Shown here piece by piece: positions 35,501-47,475 of a stretch of DNA of 64,000 nucleotides. The stretch comes from Frigidibacter albus. GTDB taxonomy: Bacteria; Pseudomonadota; Alphaproteobacteria; Rhodobacterales; Rhodobacteraceae. The stretch is from positions 62,001 to 126,000 of the forward strand of contig NZ_JAAAUC010000001.1 in assembly GCF_009908165.1 (NCBI RefSeq). Reading direction: 5' to 3'. Each line of letters begins with the position of its first letter. Positions within the stretch are counted from its first letter, which is position 1. The notes beneath the pieces are model-generated. The model had not been told where the DNA came from, did no database searches, and saw nothing but the letters and a program-made list of their open reading frames with translations. Both the position numbers and the translations under genes were made by a program.

Positions 35501-35710
35501 ACGGTGGATTTCACCGGCCGCGACCTGTATTTCGGCGCGCCCTCGGGCCAGTTCTGGGTGCAGCTTGCCACGGCCATCGTCGGCGGGCTGACGCTGTCGA
35601 CGCTGGTCACCGTCTTCATGACTCCGGCGCTGCTGGCCTGGGACGGCAACCGCCGCCAGCGCCGCGCCGCGCCGCGGGGCGCCATTGCAACCAGCCTGTC
35701 TGACGCATAG
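32585..35710 (+). CDS. RND efflux transporter, inner-membrane pump
   Basis: 1041-aa proton-driven RND permease with the duplicated layout of TM1, a periplasmic domain, TM2-7, a second periplasmic domain and TM8-12. Family sequences: FLRVRSTMLVLLLILGAGAA at TM1, YVAIPKEASPEIDIP, TM4 LVIGMLVDGAIVVVELAERN and TM10 GIVSLAGIVVNNNIVLIDAY. The AcrB proton-relay pair D407-D408 is Asp-Gly here and the TM10 Lys940 position is Asn, so it belongs to a divergent HAE-like clade rather than the AcrB/MexB drug pumps. Substrate unknown. It is coupled to the adaptor gene by TGATG. Confidence 0.87.
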   Translation: MHAAIAAAFLRVRSTMLVLLLILGAGAATYVAIPKEASPEIDIPIFIVNVTYSGISAEDSARLLVEPLERQLQSIEGLRQMTGQAGEGFASVTLEFDPGFDQQTALQSVRDEADNAAPDLPDGADAPIVREIDLSLFPILTVALSGEVPERELIRIGRDLQDALEAVPGVLQAELTGEREDILEILIDPLAMQTYGISTQQIAQAVQNNNQLVAAGAFDTGAGRIGVSIPGTIRSISDVLAMPVRESGGTVVRVQDVAEVRQTFQDPVSFARIDGTPTIGLDISKTAGANIIDTVNAVQAVVDDAQQQWSGGIRVDYLQNQAEDIQDLLSDLENNVIAAVVLVMLTTILALGLRAALLVTVAIPGAFLGGILVIGLLGFTMNIVVLFGLILVIGMLVDGAIVVVELAERNIDEGKPPAQAFLHASQRMAWPITASTATTLAVFFPLLFWPGVAGQFMFYLPATVIVTLTASLLMALVFVPVIGTLFPARKSAEGTDPAPAARSQASAYARALRSVIGRPGLVVGICLLGLLLSFFTYGQFGRGLEFFPAQEAERAQIQVQADGNLSVREADRLVRMVENRVIGIEGVERVYSRTIGSVEQRTQSSLAPDVIGTLQTEFADWRLRDPASAIIARMRDATADLPGIGVQIEEAQQGPGEARPIQIEIAAEDRALMPQAAQKLQALMAQQGRFVDISSDVPLATAEIRIEVDREQAARYGVQISDLGTAVQLLTNGVVLGTYLPPSANDEVDITLRYPAEDRTFAQLADLRIATASGSIPVANFVTLVPSPAASVVNRIDGETVQTVSAAVAEGSTAAAEIAALQQAIDATDFGEGIEIRFAGEIEDQQETMVFLIGAFIVAVFLMFIILLIQLNSFFQSALVLSAIIFSMAGVLLGLVARQEAFSLVMSGIGIVSLAGIVVNNNIVLIDAYNEHRAAGMGPADAAFQAGTDRFRPVLLTAVTTIIGLMPMVLGMTVDFTGRDLYFGAPSGQFWVQLATAIVGGLTLSTLVTVFMTPALLAWDGNRRQRRAAPRGAIATSLSDA

Positions 35711-35749
35711 ACGCCCTTCCATAGATCAAGGTCCTGCGGTATCGTGAGC

Positions 35750-35768
35750 TATAGAAAGGGACTCTATA
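35750..35768. promoter_or_regulatory. Inverted repeat just upstream of the Fic gene
   Basis: TATAG (35750-35754) and CTATA (35764-35768) are inverted around AAAGGGACT, ending 4 bases before the ATG at 35773. The AT content contrasts with its surroundings. It could be a promoter/operator overlap or a hairpin masking the start codon. No clear ribosome-binding site other than AAAGGGA within the loop is present. Confidence 0.35.
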
Positions 35769-35772
35769 ACTT

Positions 35773-36913
35773 ATGCGCTGGAACTGGACGCAACCCGACT
35801 GGCCGAATTTCAGCTATGACAGCGCAGCCGTCGAACCTCTCGAGCGGCGGTTCCTGCTGTCATCCGGAGAGATCCTCGGAGCCGTACGCCATGTGACCGG
35901 CGAAGAGCGCGACCGCTTGCGCATCGAGTGGCTGAGTGAAGAGGCAATGCGGACCAGCGCCATCGAGGGCGAGGTGCTGGACAGGTCCAGCGTGCAGTCC
36001 TCCCTGCGGCGTCAGTTCGGTCTAGCGGCAGACGGCGCGCCCTCACGGCCCCGCGAGCAGGGCATCGCCGAGATGATGGTCGACGTCTATTCGACCTCCG
36101 CCGCAGCTCTGACCCACGACACCCTGTCGCTGGCACGGGATGCTTCTGTCCCATGACCGCGGCCCCGAGAGCGTCGGGGCCTACCGTCGGCATGACGACG
36201 CGATGCAGATCGTGTCCGGTCGCATCGACCGACCGACGGTGCATTTCGAAGCCCCGCCCTCGGCGCAGATCCAGGGCGAGATGGATGCCTTCGTCAACTG
36301 GTTCAACCGCACGGCGCCAGAGGGGCCCGCGCCTCTGCCCGCACTGACCCGCGCGGCGCTTGGGCATCTGTGGTTCGAGAGCATCCATCCCTTCGAGGAC
36401 GGCAATGGCCGCCTCGGGCGCGCTCTGCTTGAAAAGTCCCTCGCGCAGAACATCGGCCAGCCAAGCCTGATCGCGCTGGCCAACACGATCGAACGCGACC
36501 GAAAGGGTTACTACCACCAACTTGAAACCCATCAGAAGACGCTGGATGTCACAGGCTGGCTGCTCTGGTTCGCCGAGACCGTCCTCACGGCGCAGCAGGT
36601 GACGCTGACGCGGGTCGCCTTCTTCATCGCCAAGGCGAAGTTCTACGACCAGTTCCGTGCCCGGCTGAACGACCGGCAGGCCAAGGTGATCGAGCGCATG
36701 TTCCGTGTGGGGCCAGAGGGGTTCACGGTGGGCCTCAGCGCCAAGAACTACATTGCCATCACCGGCACATCGCGCGCGACCACGACCCGGGACCTTCAGG
36801 ACCTGGTGGAGATAGGCGCGCTCAGCCGAACCGGAGAGCGGCGGCATACGCGGTACTGGTTGATGTTCGGATCCGACCGAATGGGTCTCAGCGATCAGTC
36901 GCCCGAAAAATAG
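35773..36913 (+). pseudogene. Fic-domain protein (DUF4172-Fic), frameshifted
   Basis: Two consecutive frames encode one Fic/AMPylase-type protein of about 380 aa. Frame 1 (35773-36156) carries the N-terminal DUF4172-like part (MRWNWTQPDWPNFSYDSAAV) and the autoinhibitory motif TSAIEGE of class II Fic proteins. Frame 2 (through 36913) carries the Fic core HPFEDGNGRLGRALLEKSL, matching HxFx(D/E)GNGRxxR, and a C-terminal winged-helix-like domain (TGTSRATTTRDLQDLVEIGA). The break is near 36130, where LSLWHGML of the family is split (ACCCTGTCGCTGGCACGG; net change equal to losing two bases). The catalytic motif is intact, so the mutation is recent or a sequencing artefact. Confidence 0.75.
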
Positions 36914-36996
36914 ATCCGCACGCCAAGTGACCTGCGCCGGAACTGTCGCAGCTGCGCAAGAGGAATGCGGTCAGGAGCGGCAATGGGACGTGGGGG

Positions 36997-38481
<1,485 letters not shown>

Positions 38482-38578
38482 GAGGTCTGGCCTGCGCAGA
38501 GCTGTCCCGCGCCGGGGCCGGTGGCATGGATCAGCGATTTCAATAACTTGAAGGGGATGGACCGGAAATCCGGGTCGC

Positions 38579-38604
38579 GGGCGGCCCCCTTGCGAGGGCC
38601 GCCC
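38579..38604 (-). terminator. Strong intercistronic hairpin between glpV and glpK
   Basis: GGGCGGCCC (38579-38587) and GGGCCGCCC (38596-38604) form a perfect 9-bp GC stem with an 8-base loop, directly after the glpV stop in the direction of transcription. There is no U-run, so partial termination or 3'-end protection of the upstream message is more likely than full termination. Confidence 0.55.
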
Positions 38605-38611
38605 GGCTTGG

Positions 38612-40336
38612 TCAGTTCTGCCAGGACTTGATCAGCTCGTCATAGGCGATCGTCTCGCCCATCGGCTTTTCGTTGTCGAGTTTGGCAACCGGGGCGCCGG
38701 GCTCGTCGAGCCAGAATTGCGCGTCCTGCGGCTCGTTCATCTTCGGGCCGATGTCGCCCTGAACGCCGGCACGCTCGATCCGCTCCATCACCCGCTCCTG
38801 CTCGGCGCAGAGCGCATCGAGGGCTTCTTGCGGGCTCTTGGCGCCGGACATGGCGTCACCGATGTTCTGCCACCAGAGCTGCGCCAGCTTCGGATAGTCG
38901 GGCACGTTGGTGCCGGTGGGCGACCACTGCACGCGCGCCGGCGAGCGGTAGAATTCCACCAGACCACCAAGACGCGGGGCCCGTTCGGTGAAGCTGTCGT
39001 GCTGGATGGTGGATTCGCGGATGAAGGTCAGCCCGACATGGGATTTCTTCACGTCCACGGTCTTGGACACCACGAACTGCGCGTAAAGCCATGCGGCCTG
39101 GGCGCGGTCGACCGGGGTCGATTTCATCAGCGTCCACGAGCCCGCATCCTGATAGCCGACCTTCATGCCCTCCTGCCAGTAGGCGCCGTGCGGCGAGGGA
39201 GCCATGCGCCACTTGGGCGTGCCGTCCTCGTTCATCACCGGCAGGCCTTCCTTGACCATGTCGGCGGTGAAGGCGGTGTACCAGAATATCTGCTGGGCGA
39301 TCTGGCCCTGGGCGGGGACCGGACCGGCCTCGCCGAAGGTCATGCCCTGCGCTTCGGGCGGGGTGAAGCGTTGCAGCCAGTCGATGGCCTTGGTCACGGC
39401 ATAGACGGCGGCGGCGTCGTTGGTCGCGCCGCCCCGCTCTACGCAGGACCCCACGGGCTGCGACGCCTCGTTGACTCGGATGCCCCACTCGTCCACCGGC
39501 AGGCCGTTCGGCTCGCCGACATCGCCCATGCCGGCCATGGACATCCACGCATCGGTGTAGCGCCACCCAAGCGAGGGGTCTTTCTTGCCATAATCCATGT
39601 TGCCCCAGGCCGAGGTCGGGCCTCCGGCATAGGACATGTCGCGCCCGGTGAAGAACTCGGCGATGTCCTCATAGGCCGACCAGTTCAGCGGAACGCCAAG
39701 GTCATAGCCGTACTTGGCCTTGAAGTCGGCTTTGGTCGTTTCATGATCGAACCAGTCGGCGCGGAACCAGTAGAGGTTGGCGAACTGCTGGGTGGGAAGC
39801 TGGTAGAGCTTGCCATCCGGGGCGGTGGTGAACGAGGTGCCGATGAAGTCGGCCACGTCGAGGCCCGGGTTCGTGACCGCCGCGCCTTCGCCGGCCATCC
39901 AGTCATCGAGAATGCGAACCTGCTGATAGCGCCAGTGGGTGCCGATCAGGTCGCTGTCGTTGATATAGGCGTCATAGATGTTCTCGCCCGTCTGCATCTG
40001 GGTCTGCAGCTTTTCGACCACGTCGCCTTCGCCGATCAGGTCATGGGTGATCTTGATGCCGGTCATCGCGGTGAAGGCCGGGGCCAGCACCTTGGCTTCG
40101 TATTCGTGGGTGGTCAGGGTTTCGGAGACGACCTTGATGTCCATGCCCGCGAAGGGCTGGGCGGCGTCGATGAACCACTGCATCTCGGCTTCCTGTTCGG
40201 CGCGCGAGAGCGAAGACATGTCCCCGATCTCGGCATCGAGGAAGGCCTTCGCAGCCTCGATGTCGGCCCAGGCCGGGGTGACCCCGGTGGCCATCAGCGC
40301 AAGCGCCATGGCGGTTGTCGTGTGGCGGAATCTCAT
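38612..40336 (-). CDS. glpV: Glycerol ABC transporter substrate-binding protein GlpV
   Basis: 574-aa large periplasmic binding protein with a Sec signal peptide ([20 protein letters not shown], then PAWA before DIEAA). The mature protein is of the GlpV type ([34 protein letters not shown]-like [40 protein letters not shown]). The length (about 550-580) is much greater than ordinary SBPs and is characteristic of the rhizobial glycerol importer. ATG 40336 is supported by GGGAGG nine bases upstream. It is the last gene of glpDSTPQUV; specificity is from family and context. Confidence 0.9.
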   Translation of the reverse strand: MRFRHTTTAMALALMATGVTPAWADIEAAKAFLDAEIGDMSSLSRAEQEAEMQWFIDAAQPFAGMDIKVVSETLTTHEYEAKVLAPAFTAMTGIKITHDLIGEGDVVEKLQTQMQTGENIYDAYINDSDLIGTHWRYQQVRILDDWMAGEGAAVTNPGLDVADFIGTSFTTAPDGKLYQLPTQQFANLYWFRADWFDHETTKADFKAKYGYDLGVPLNWSAYEDIAEFFTGRDMSYAGGPTSAWGNMDYGKKDPSLGWRYTDAWMSMAGMGDVGEPNGLPVDEWGIRVNEASQPVGSCVERGGATNDAAAVYAVTKAIDWLQRFTPPEAQGMTFGEAGPVPAQGQIAQQIFWYTAFTADMVKEGLPVMNEDGTPKWRMAPSPHGAYWQEGMKVGYQDAGSWTLMKSTPVDRAQAAWLYAQFVVSKTVDVKKSHVGLTFIRESTIQHDSFTERAPRLGGLVEFYRSPARVQWSPTGTNVPDYPKLAQLWWQNIGDAMSGAKSPQEALDALCAEQERVMERIERAGVQGDIGPKMNEPQDAQFWLDEPGAPVAKLDNEKPMGETIAYDELIKSWQN

Positions 40337-40428
40337 GATGTATCCTCCCGAAATTATGAGACCTTGTTTTCTTTTTTTGCCGGGGGGCCTCGTCGCATTT
40401 CCCTGCCCCCCGGCGACGTCATTCCCGT

Positions 40429-40850
40429 CTACACCCAGCGGAACACCGCCGCGGCATAGACGAGGCACAGGATCAGCGCGCCCCAAAGCGGCGCGCCGAA
40501 GAAGAAGAGCCAGCCGAGGTTGAGAAAGGCCGAGCCCAGAAGCGAAATGAACAGGCGGTCGCCGCGCGTCGTCTCGATCCGAAGGATGCCGATGCGCGGG
40601 GTTTCCGGAAACCGGATGGCAAGGATCGTGAACAGCACCAGCAGGCTGGAGATCACCCAGAAGAACAGCGCGACCGGCAACGTCCAGGCCATCCAGCCGC
40701 CGGGGATCATCGGGGCGAACCAATCCACCGCGCCCTCTTCGCGCGGGGCGGCCCAGAAGATGGCGGCGAGGGCGGCCAGCATCACGGCGGCGGCGGCGCC
40801 TTGGATCGCGGCCCAGTTGGTGCGGGGGGGATGGGCGTTCGGCAAGGTCA

Positions 40851-40851
<1 letters not shown>
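40429..40851 (-). CDS. glpU: Small membrane protein GlpU (DUF2160) of the glycerol transporter operon
   Basis: 140-aa inner-membrane protein with four predicted helices (around 15-33, 52-72, 100-118, 120-138). It matches the small DUF2160-type product found between the permease and binding-protein genes of glycerol ABC operons (ILRIETTRGDRLFISLLGSA, FLNLGWLFFFGAPLWGALIL). The ATG at 40851 overlaps the glpQ stop (TGATG). Role unproven; perhaps an accessory subunit. It is easily missed because longer overlapping frames exist on the same strand. Confidence 0.85.
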
Positions 40852-42525
<1,674 letters not shown>

Positions 42526-42526
<1 letters not shown>

Positions 42527-43602
42527 CAGGCAGCCCCCCCTTCGATGCGCCAGTCGTCGGCGTAGACGTTGATCCGCTCTGCGGCAAAGCTGACATGGGT
42601 CAGATGCGCGCCAAGCGCCTGCCCCTCGGGCACGACCACGTTGACGGGTTGGCCTTCGACGGTGCCGCGCACGATGCGGTGGCGGCCGACGTCTTCCACC
42701 CGGGTCAGGGCGAAGGGCAGGCCGGTCCCTTCGGTCAGGGTGACGTATTCGGGGCGGATGCCGATCTGGGTGCGGCCCTGCGGCGTGCCATAATCGCGCG
42801 CCAGCGCAAGCTCGGCCCCGGCCAGGCGGGCGCAGGTGCCGGCAATGCTGGCGTCCAAGAGGTTCATCCCCGGCGAGCCGATGAAGTAGCCCACGAAGGT
42901 GTGGGCCGGGGTCTCGAACAGTTCTTCGGGCGTGCCAAGCTGGACCACGGTGCCTTCGGACATCACCACCACCTTGTCGGCGAAGGTCAGCGCCTCGGTC
43001 TGGTCATGGGTGACGTAGATCATCGTGTGGCCGAATTCGCGGTGCAGCGATTTCAGCTGGGTGCGCAACTCCCACTTCATGTGCGGGTCGATCACGGTCA
43101 GCGGCTCGTCGAACAAGATGGCGTTCACATCCTCGCGCACCATGCCGCGGCCAAGGCTGATCTTCTGCTTGGCATCCGCCGTCAGGCCCTGCGCGCGACG
43201 ATCGAGGATCGCCTCCATCCCGATCATGGCGGCGATCTGATCGACGCGGGCCTTGATATAGGCCGCGTCCTTGCCGCGGTTGCGCAGCGGGAAGGCAAGG
43301 TTCTGGCGCACGGTCATGGTGTCGTAGACGACCGGGAACTGGAACACCTGCGCGATGTTGCGGGCGGCGGTTTCGGCATCGGTCACGTCGCGGTCGCCGA
43401 ACAGCACCCGGCCCTGCGACGGGCGCACGAGGCCCGAGATGATGTTCAGCAGCGTGGTCTTGCCGCAACCCGAGGAGCCAAGCAGCGCATAGGCGCCGCC
43501 GTCCTGCCAGACATGATCCATCTGCTTCAACGCAAAGTCGGCCGGCGAGGCGGGGTTCGGCAGGTAGCTGTGGGCGAGGTTGGACAGGGTGATACGGGCC
43601 AT
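42526..43602 (-). CDS. glpT: Glycerol ABC transporter ATP-binding protein GlpT
   Basis: 358-aa ATPase with Walker A LGSSGCGKTTLL, Q-loop QVFQFPVVYDTMTVRQN, Walker B NAILFDEPLTVIDP and an intact H-loop MIYVTHDQTEALTF, plus a C-terminal TOBE-like domain. Its signature motif is strongly degenerate: LTADAKQKISLGRGM where LSGGQ is expected. The partner GlpS has an intact LSGGQ. The pair therefore forms one consensus and one degenerate ATP site. Transcribed 3 bases after glpS. Not to be confused with the MFS antiporter GlpT. Confidence 0.9.
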
Positions 43603-43605
43603 GGT

Positions 43606-44694
43606 TCAGGCCGCCATCGCATAGGCCGCCGGCGCAGCAAGCTGCCCCTTCGGGGTGAACAGATAGATATGCGCGGGGTCGAGCCACAGGCGGACCTGCG
43701 CGCCATCGGTCAGGTCGTGGATGCCATGCACCAGCGCGACCCAGCGGTCGGGGCCGTGAGTGATATGCAAGAACGTCTCCGATCCGGTGATCTCGGTCAC
43801 GCCAAGGGTGCAGTCAAACCCCATGGCCGAAGGCGAGGCCGCGTGCAGGTGCAGGTGGTTGGCGCGGAATCCGGCGGTGTAGGGGCCATCGGCCAGATCG
43901 GCGAGCGGGCCGGCGGCGGGCAGCACCGCGCCATCCGCGAAGGTGATGCGCCCGCCAGCCTTGTCGCAGGGCAGGAAGTTCATCGGCGGATCGCTGAACA
44001 CCCGCGCCGTGGTGGCGTCGGCAGGGCGGCGATAGACCTCGGTCGTCGGGCCGAACTGGGTGACGCGTCCCTGCCACAACGTGGCGGTGCGGCCCCCCAG
44101 CAGCAATGCCTCCTCGGGTTCGGTTGTGGCGTAGACGAAAATCGCGCCTGACGCTTCGAAGATCTTGGGAATCTCTGCCCGCAGTTCCTCGCGCAGCTTG
44201 TAGTCGAGGTTGGCCAGCGGCTCGTCCAGCAGCACCAGCCCCGCGCCCTTCACCAGCGCGCGGGCGAGGGCGCAACGTTGCTGTTGGCCGCCCGACAGTT
44301 CCAGCGGCTTGCGCGCCAGCATCGGCGTCAGCTTCAGCATCTCGGCAGTTTCTCGCACGGCCCGGTCGATCTCGGCCCGGGGCTTGCCCATCAGGCGCAT
44401 CGGCGAGGCGATGTTGTCATAGACCGACATGGCCGGATAATTGATGAACTGCTGGTAGACCATGGCGACCTTGCGGTCCTGCACGCGCTGGCCGGTCACG
44501 TCCTGCCCGTGCCAGCGGATGCGGCCCGTGGTCGGCGCGTCGAGCCCTGCCATCAGCCGCATCAGCGAGGTCTTGCCCGACAGCGTGGGGCCAAGCAGCA
44601 CGTTCATCGTGCCCTTGTCGAGCGTCAGGGTGGTGGGCTGGATATGCACCTGCCCCTTCACCGCCCGGCCTACCTCGTCCAGTTCAAGCGCCAT
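43606..44694 (-). CDS. glpS: Glycerol ABC transporter ATP-binding protein GlpS
   Basis: 362-aa ATPase: Walker A LLGPTLSGKTSLMRLMAG, Q-loop MVYQQFINYPAM, intact signature LSGGQQQRCALARAL, Walker B GLVLLDEPLANLDY. The switch region reads FVYATTEPEEALLLGGRTAT, so the H-loop histidine of the usual VTHDxxEA is threonine. A TOBE-like domain follows. ATG 44694 (MALELDEVGRAV) is chosen; it overlaps the glpD stop by 11 bases. It partners GlpT, which keeps the histidine but has lost LSGGQ. Confidence 0.9.
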   Translation of the reverse strand: MALELDEVGRAVKGQVHIQPTTLTLDKGTMNVLLGPTLSGKTSLMRLMAGLDAPTTGRIRWHGQDVTGQRVQDRKVAMVYQQFINYPAMSVYDNIASPMRLMGKPRAEIDRAVRETAEMLKLTPMLARKPLELSGGQQQRCALARALVKGAGLVLLDEPLANLDYKLREELRAEIPKIFEASGAIFVYATTEPEEALLLGGRTATLWQGRVTQFGPTTEVYRRPADATTARVFSDPPMNFLPCDKAGGRITFADGAVLPAAGPLADLADGPYTAGFRANHLHLHAASPSAMGFDCTLGVTEITGSETFLHITHGPDRWVALVHGIHDLTDGAQVRLWLDPAHIYLFTPKGQLAAPAAYAMAA

Positions 44695-46282
44695 ACGTTC
44701 CCTCTTGCAGTCGGATATCGTCACCTTCGGCCATGAAGGCATCAAGCGCAGCGACTTGGTCGGTGGTCAGGCGCAGCCCCAGCTTGGTGCGGCGCCAGAC
44801 GATGTCTTCGGCGCGCTCGGCCCATTCGCGCGACATGAGCCAGCTCACCTCGGCCTCGGTCAGGGTCGCGCCGAAATCCCGCCCCAGATCGGCGGCGGAT
44901 CTTGCCGGGCCCAGCAGTGTGCGCGCCTCGGTGCCATAGGCGCGGATCAGGCGGGCTGCCCAGAATTCGGTCAGGAAGGGATAGTCGGCCAGCAGGTCGG
45001 TGCGCAGCGCGGCAACGCCGTCGACCGGGAAGTCTCCGCCGGGCAAGGGAGCGCGGGCTGTCCAGACCGGCCCTGCGGCGGGGAAGAAGGGGGCGAGCTT
45101 GGCCAGCGCAGACTCGGCCAGGCGCCGATAGGTGGTGATCTTGCCGCCGAACACGTTCAGCATCGGCGGGCCAGCCTCGTCCAGCGACAACACATAATCG
45201 CGCGTGGCTGCCGTGGCCGATTTCGCACCATCGGCATAAAGCGGGCGGACGCCGGAATAGGTCCAGACCACATCGCCCCTGGTGACCGGCTTGGCAAAGT
45301 AGCGGCTTGCGAAGGCGAGGAGATAGTCCCGTTCCTCATCCGTGCAACGCGCTTCGGACGGGGTGCCGGTGTGGTCCTGATCCGTCGTGCCGATCAGGGT
45401 GAAGTCCTGCTCGTAGGGGATGGCAAAGATGATCCGGCCATCGGTGCCCTGGAAGAAATAGCAGCGGTCGTGGTCATAAAGCCTGCGCGTGACGATATGG
45501 CTGCCGCGCACCAGCCGCACCCCTTCGGTGGAGTTGATGCGGGCCACGCGGCTGATCACGTCGCTGACCCAGGGACCGCCGGCATTGACCAGCACGCGGG
45601 CGCGGTGGGTGGTGGGGCCGCCGGGGCCTTCGGTCGTGACCTGCCAGTGATCGCCCATGCGCTCGGCCCGGGTGACGCGGGTCCGCGTCATCACCTGCGC
45701 GCCGCGATTGGCGGCGTCGCGGGCATTCAGCGCGACCAGACGCGAATCCTCGATCCAGCAGTCGGAATACTCGTAGGCGCGCTGAAACTCCGGGCGCAAG
45801 TCTCGGCCCACGGGATCGGTCTTCAGATCCAGCGTGCGCGTGGCGGGCAGGATCTTGCGGCCGCCCAGGGTGTCATAAAGGAACAGCCCCAGACGGATCA
45901 GCCAGGCCGGACGACGGCCCTGCATCCAGGGCATCAGGCGGGACAAAAGGCGCGAAGTGGGCGTGTCACTCTCGAACCGCATGTCAGGGTGCATGGGCAG
46001 CACGAAGCGCATCGGCCAGGAGATGTGCGGCATGGCCACCAGCAGGGTTTCGCGTTCCTCCAGCGCCTCGCGCACCAGTCGGAACTCGAAATACTCCAGA
46101 TAGCGCAGCCCACCATGAAACAGCTTGGTAGATGCAGAGGAGGTGGCCTGAGCAAGGTCACCCTGTTCGGCAAGCAGCACCGACAGGCCCCGGCCGGCGG
46201 CGTCACGGGCAATCCCGCAGCCATTGATGCCGCCCCCGATGATGAAAAGATCAGCCATGTCGGGCCGTGCTGCGGTGCTCAA
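44684..46282 (-). CDS. glpD: Glycerol-3-phosphate dehydrogenase GlpD
   Basis: FAD-linked dehydrogenase oxidising sn-glycerol 3-phosphate to DHAP at the inner membrane, passing electrons to quinone. The N-terminal FAD motif is DLFIIGGGINGCGIARDAAG, followed by ASTKLFHGGLRYLEYFEFRL, VLVNAGGPWVSDV, TLIGTTDQDH and TYSGVRPLYADGA. The TTG at 46282 (532 aa) is preferred because GGAGGGG lies 8 bases upstream, whereas ATG 46258 (524 aa) has no ribosome-binding site; both retain the FAD motif. It is the first gene of the operon, divergent from glpR. Confidence 0.92.
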   Translation of the reverse strand: MSTAARPDMADLFIIGGGINGCGIARDAAGRGLSVLLAEQGDLAQATSSASTKLFHGGLRYLEYFEFRLVREALEERETLLVAMPHISWPMRFVLPMHPDMRFESDTPTSRLLSRLMPWMQGRRPAWLIRLGLFLYDTLGGRKILPATRTLDLKTDPVGRDLRPEFQRAYEYSDCWIEDSRLVALNARDAANRGAQVMTRTRVTRAERMGDHWQVTTEGPGGPTTHRARVLVNAGGPWVSDVISRVARINSTEGVRLVRGSHIVTRRLYDHDRCYFFQGTDGRIIFAIPYEQDFTLIGTTDQDHTGTPSEARCTDEERDYLLAFASRYFAKPVTRGDVVWTYSGVRPLYADGAKSATAATRDYVLSLDEAGPPMLNVFGGKITTYRRLAESALAKLAPFFPAAGPVWTARAPLPGGDFPVDGVAALRTDLLADYPFLTEFWAARLIRAYGTEARTLLGPARSAADLGRDFGATLTEAEVSWLMSREWAERAEDIVWRRTKLGLRLTTDQVAALDAFMAEGDDIRLQEGTYGA

Positions 46283-46336
46283 GGTCGGTCCCCCTCCAGG
46301 TAAAGCGAAGGTGAAGCGATTTCGTCGACCGGTCAA

Positions 46337-46434
46337 CGAAAATCTTCGCTTTTGCGCGTTTTCGAAAGAAACGACAATTTTCGCGCGCGCGGCATAGGCC
46401 AAGGCGTTGATCTGTCGGACGAAAGGCCCGAAAG
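46337..46434. promoter_or_regulatory. Cluster of TTTCG/CGAAA half-sites in the glpD-glpR divergent region (probable GlpR operators)
   Basis: CGAAAA (46337-46342), the palindrome TTTTCGAAA (46359-46367), ATTTTCGCG (about 46377-46385), CGAAAG (46420-46425) and CGAAA (about 46429-46433) occur within 100 bases, with another CGAAAG near 46517. DeoR-type GlpR proteins bind repeated TTTCG-containing half-sites (family knowledge). The density supports operator function for both glpD and glpR promoters. Confidence 0.55.
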
Positions 46435-46558
46435 CCGAAGAATCGCGCTGCAATGCGGAACAATCGCGGCCTTCACGGCTGCAGGATTTTCGGCTTGATC
46501 CCCTTGGCCCCTTATCCGAAAGTTCGCCGCCGGCATCCGAACGCAAAGGAACTTCAGC

Positions 46559-47317
46559 GTGGCTCTCAGTTTTCGGCAGAACGAGATTCTGGAGATCGCG
46601 CGCGCCGAAGGCCGCGTGGTGGTGGAGGATCTGGCGCAGCGGTTCGAGGTGACGCTGCAGACCATCCGCCGCGACCTGAGCGAACTGGCCGACGCGGGGC
46701 ATCTGGACCGGGTGCATGGCGGCGCACGGCCGCGCACGGGGGTGGCCAATCTCGGCTATGTCCAGCGCCGCCGGATGAACGAGGAGGCAAAAGCCGCGAT
46801 TGCGCGGTCCTGTGCAGCGGCGATCCCGGAAAACTGCTCGATCATCCTGAACCTCGGCACCACGACCGAGGCGGTCGCGCGCGAGTTGCTGGGCCATCGC
46901 AACATCACCGTCATCACCAACAACATGAACGTGGCCAACATCCTCGTGGCGAATGAAGGCTGCGAGATCATCGTGGCAGGCGGGGCGCTGCGCCGGTCGG
47001 ACGGGGGGCTGGTGGGAGAGCTGACGACCGAGTTCTTTGGCCTGTTCAAGGTGGATTACGCGGTGATCGGCGCCTCGGCCATGGATGCCGAGGGGGATCT
47101 GCTGGATTTCGATCTGGCCGAGGTGCGGGTGTCAAAGGCGATCATCCGGCAGGCGCGGCAGGTGTTTCTGGTTTGCGATGCGTCCAAGCTGGGGCAGTCG
47201 GCCCCGGTGCGGCTGGCGTCACTGCAGGAGGTGACGACGCTGTTCACCGACGCAGCCCTGCCGGACGGTCTGGCCAATCGCTGCGCAGACTGGGGCACGC
47301 GGGTCGTGGTGGGGTGA
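46559..47317 (+). CDS. glpR: GlpR, DeoR-family glycerol regulon repressor
   Basis: 252-aa DeoR-family repressor. The N-terminal HTH (about 5-58) reads RQNEILEIARAEGRVVVEDL then FEVTLQTIRRDLSELADAGH. The C-terminal DeoRC sugar-phosphate domain (about 75-235) has LNLGTTTEAVARELLG, ITVITNNMNVANIL, IIVAGGALRRSDGGLVG and VFLVCDASKLGQ. It should be relieved by glycerol 3-phosphate. Start is a GTG at 46559 with AAGGAA upstream. Divergent from glpD. Confidence 0.92.
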   Translation: MALSFRQNEILEIARAEGRVVVEDLAQRFEVTLQTIRRDLSELADAGHLDRVHGGARPRTGVANLGYVQRRRMNEEAKAAIARSCAAAIPENCSIILNLGTTTEAVARELLGHRNITVITNNMNVANILVANEGCEIIVAGGALRRSDGGLVGELTTEFFGLFKVDYAVIGASAMDAEGDLLDFDLAEVRVSKAIIRQARQVFLVCDASKLGQSAPVRLASLQEVTTLFTDAALPDGLANRCADWGTRVVVG

Positions 47318-47475
47318 CTCTCAGGGTGTTTGCCAGGGCAGGCGGGCCTGATTGCCGACCTTGATTCGGGGCGCTAGTTTGCTGGTGATGGGGCGAAGGT
47401 CCAGGGAGGCGCGGTGCATGACAGCTGCCGATTATCGCACTGGCCCCGGGGCTTGCCCGCCCCTAATATGACGGA

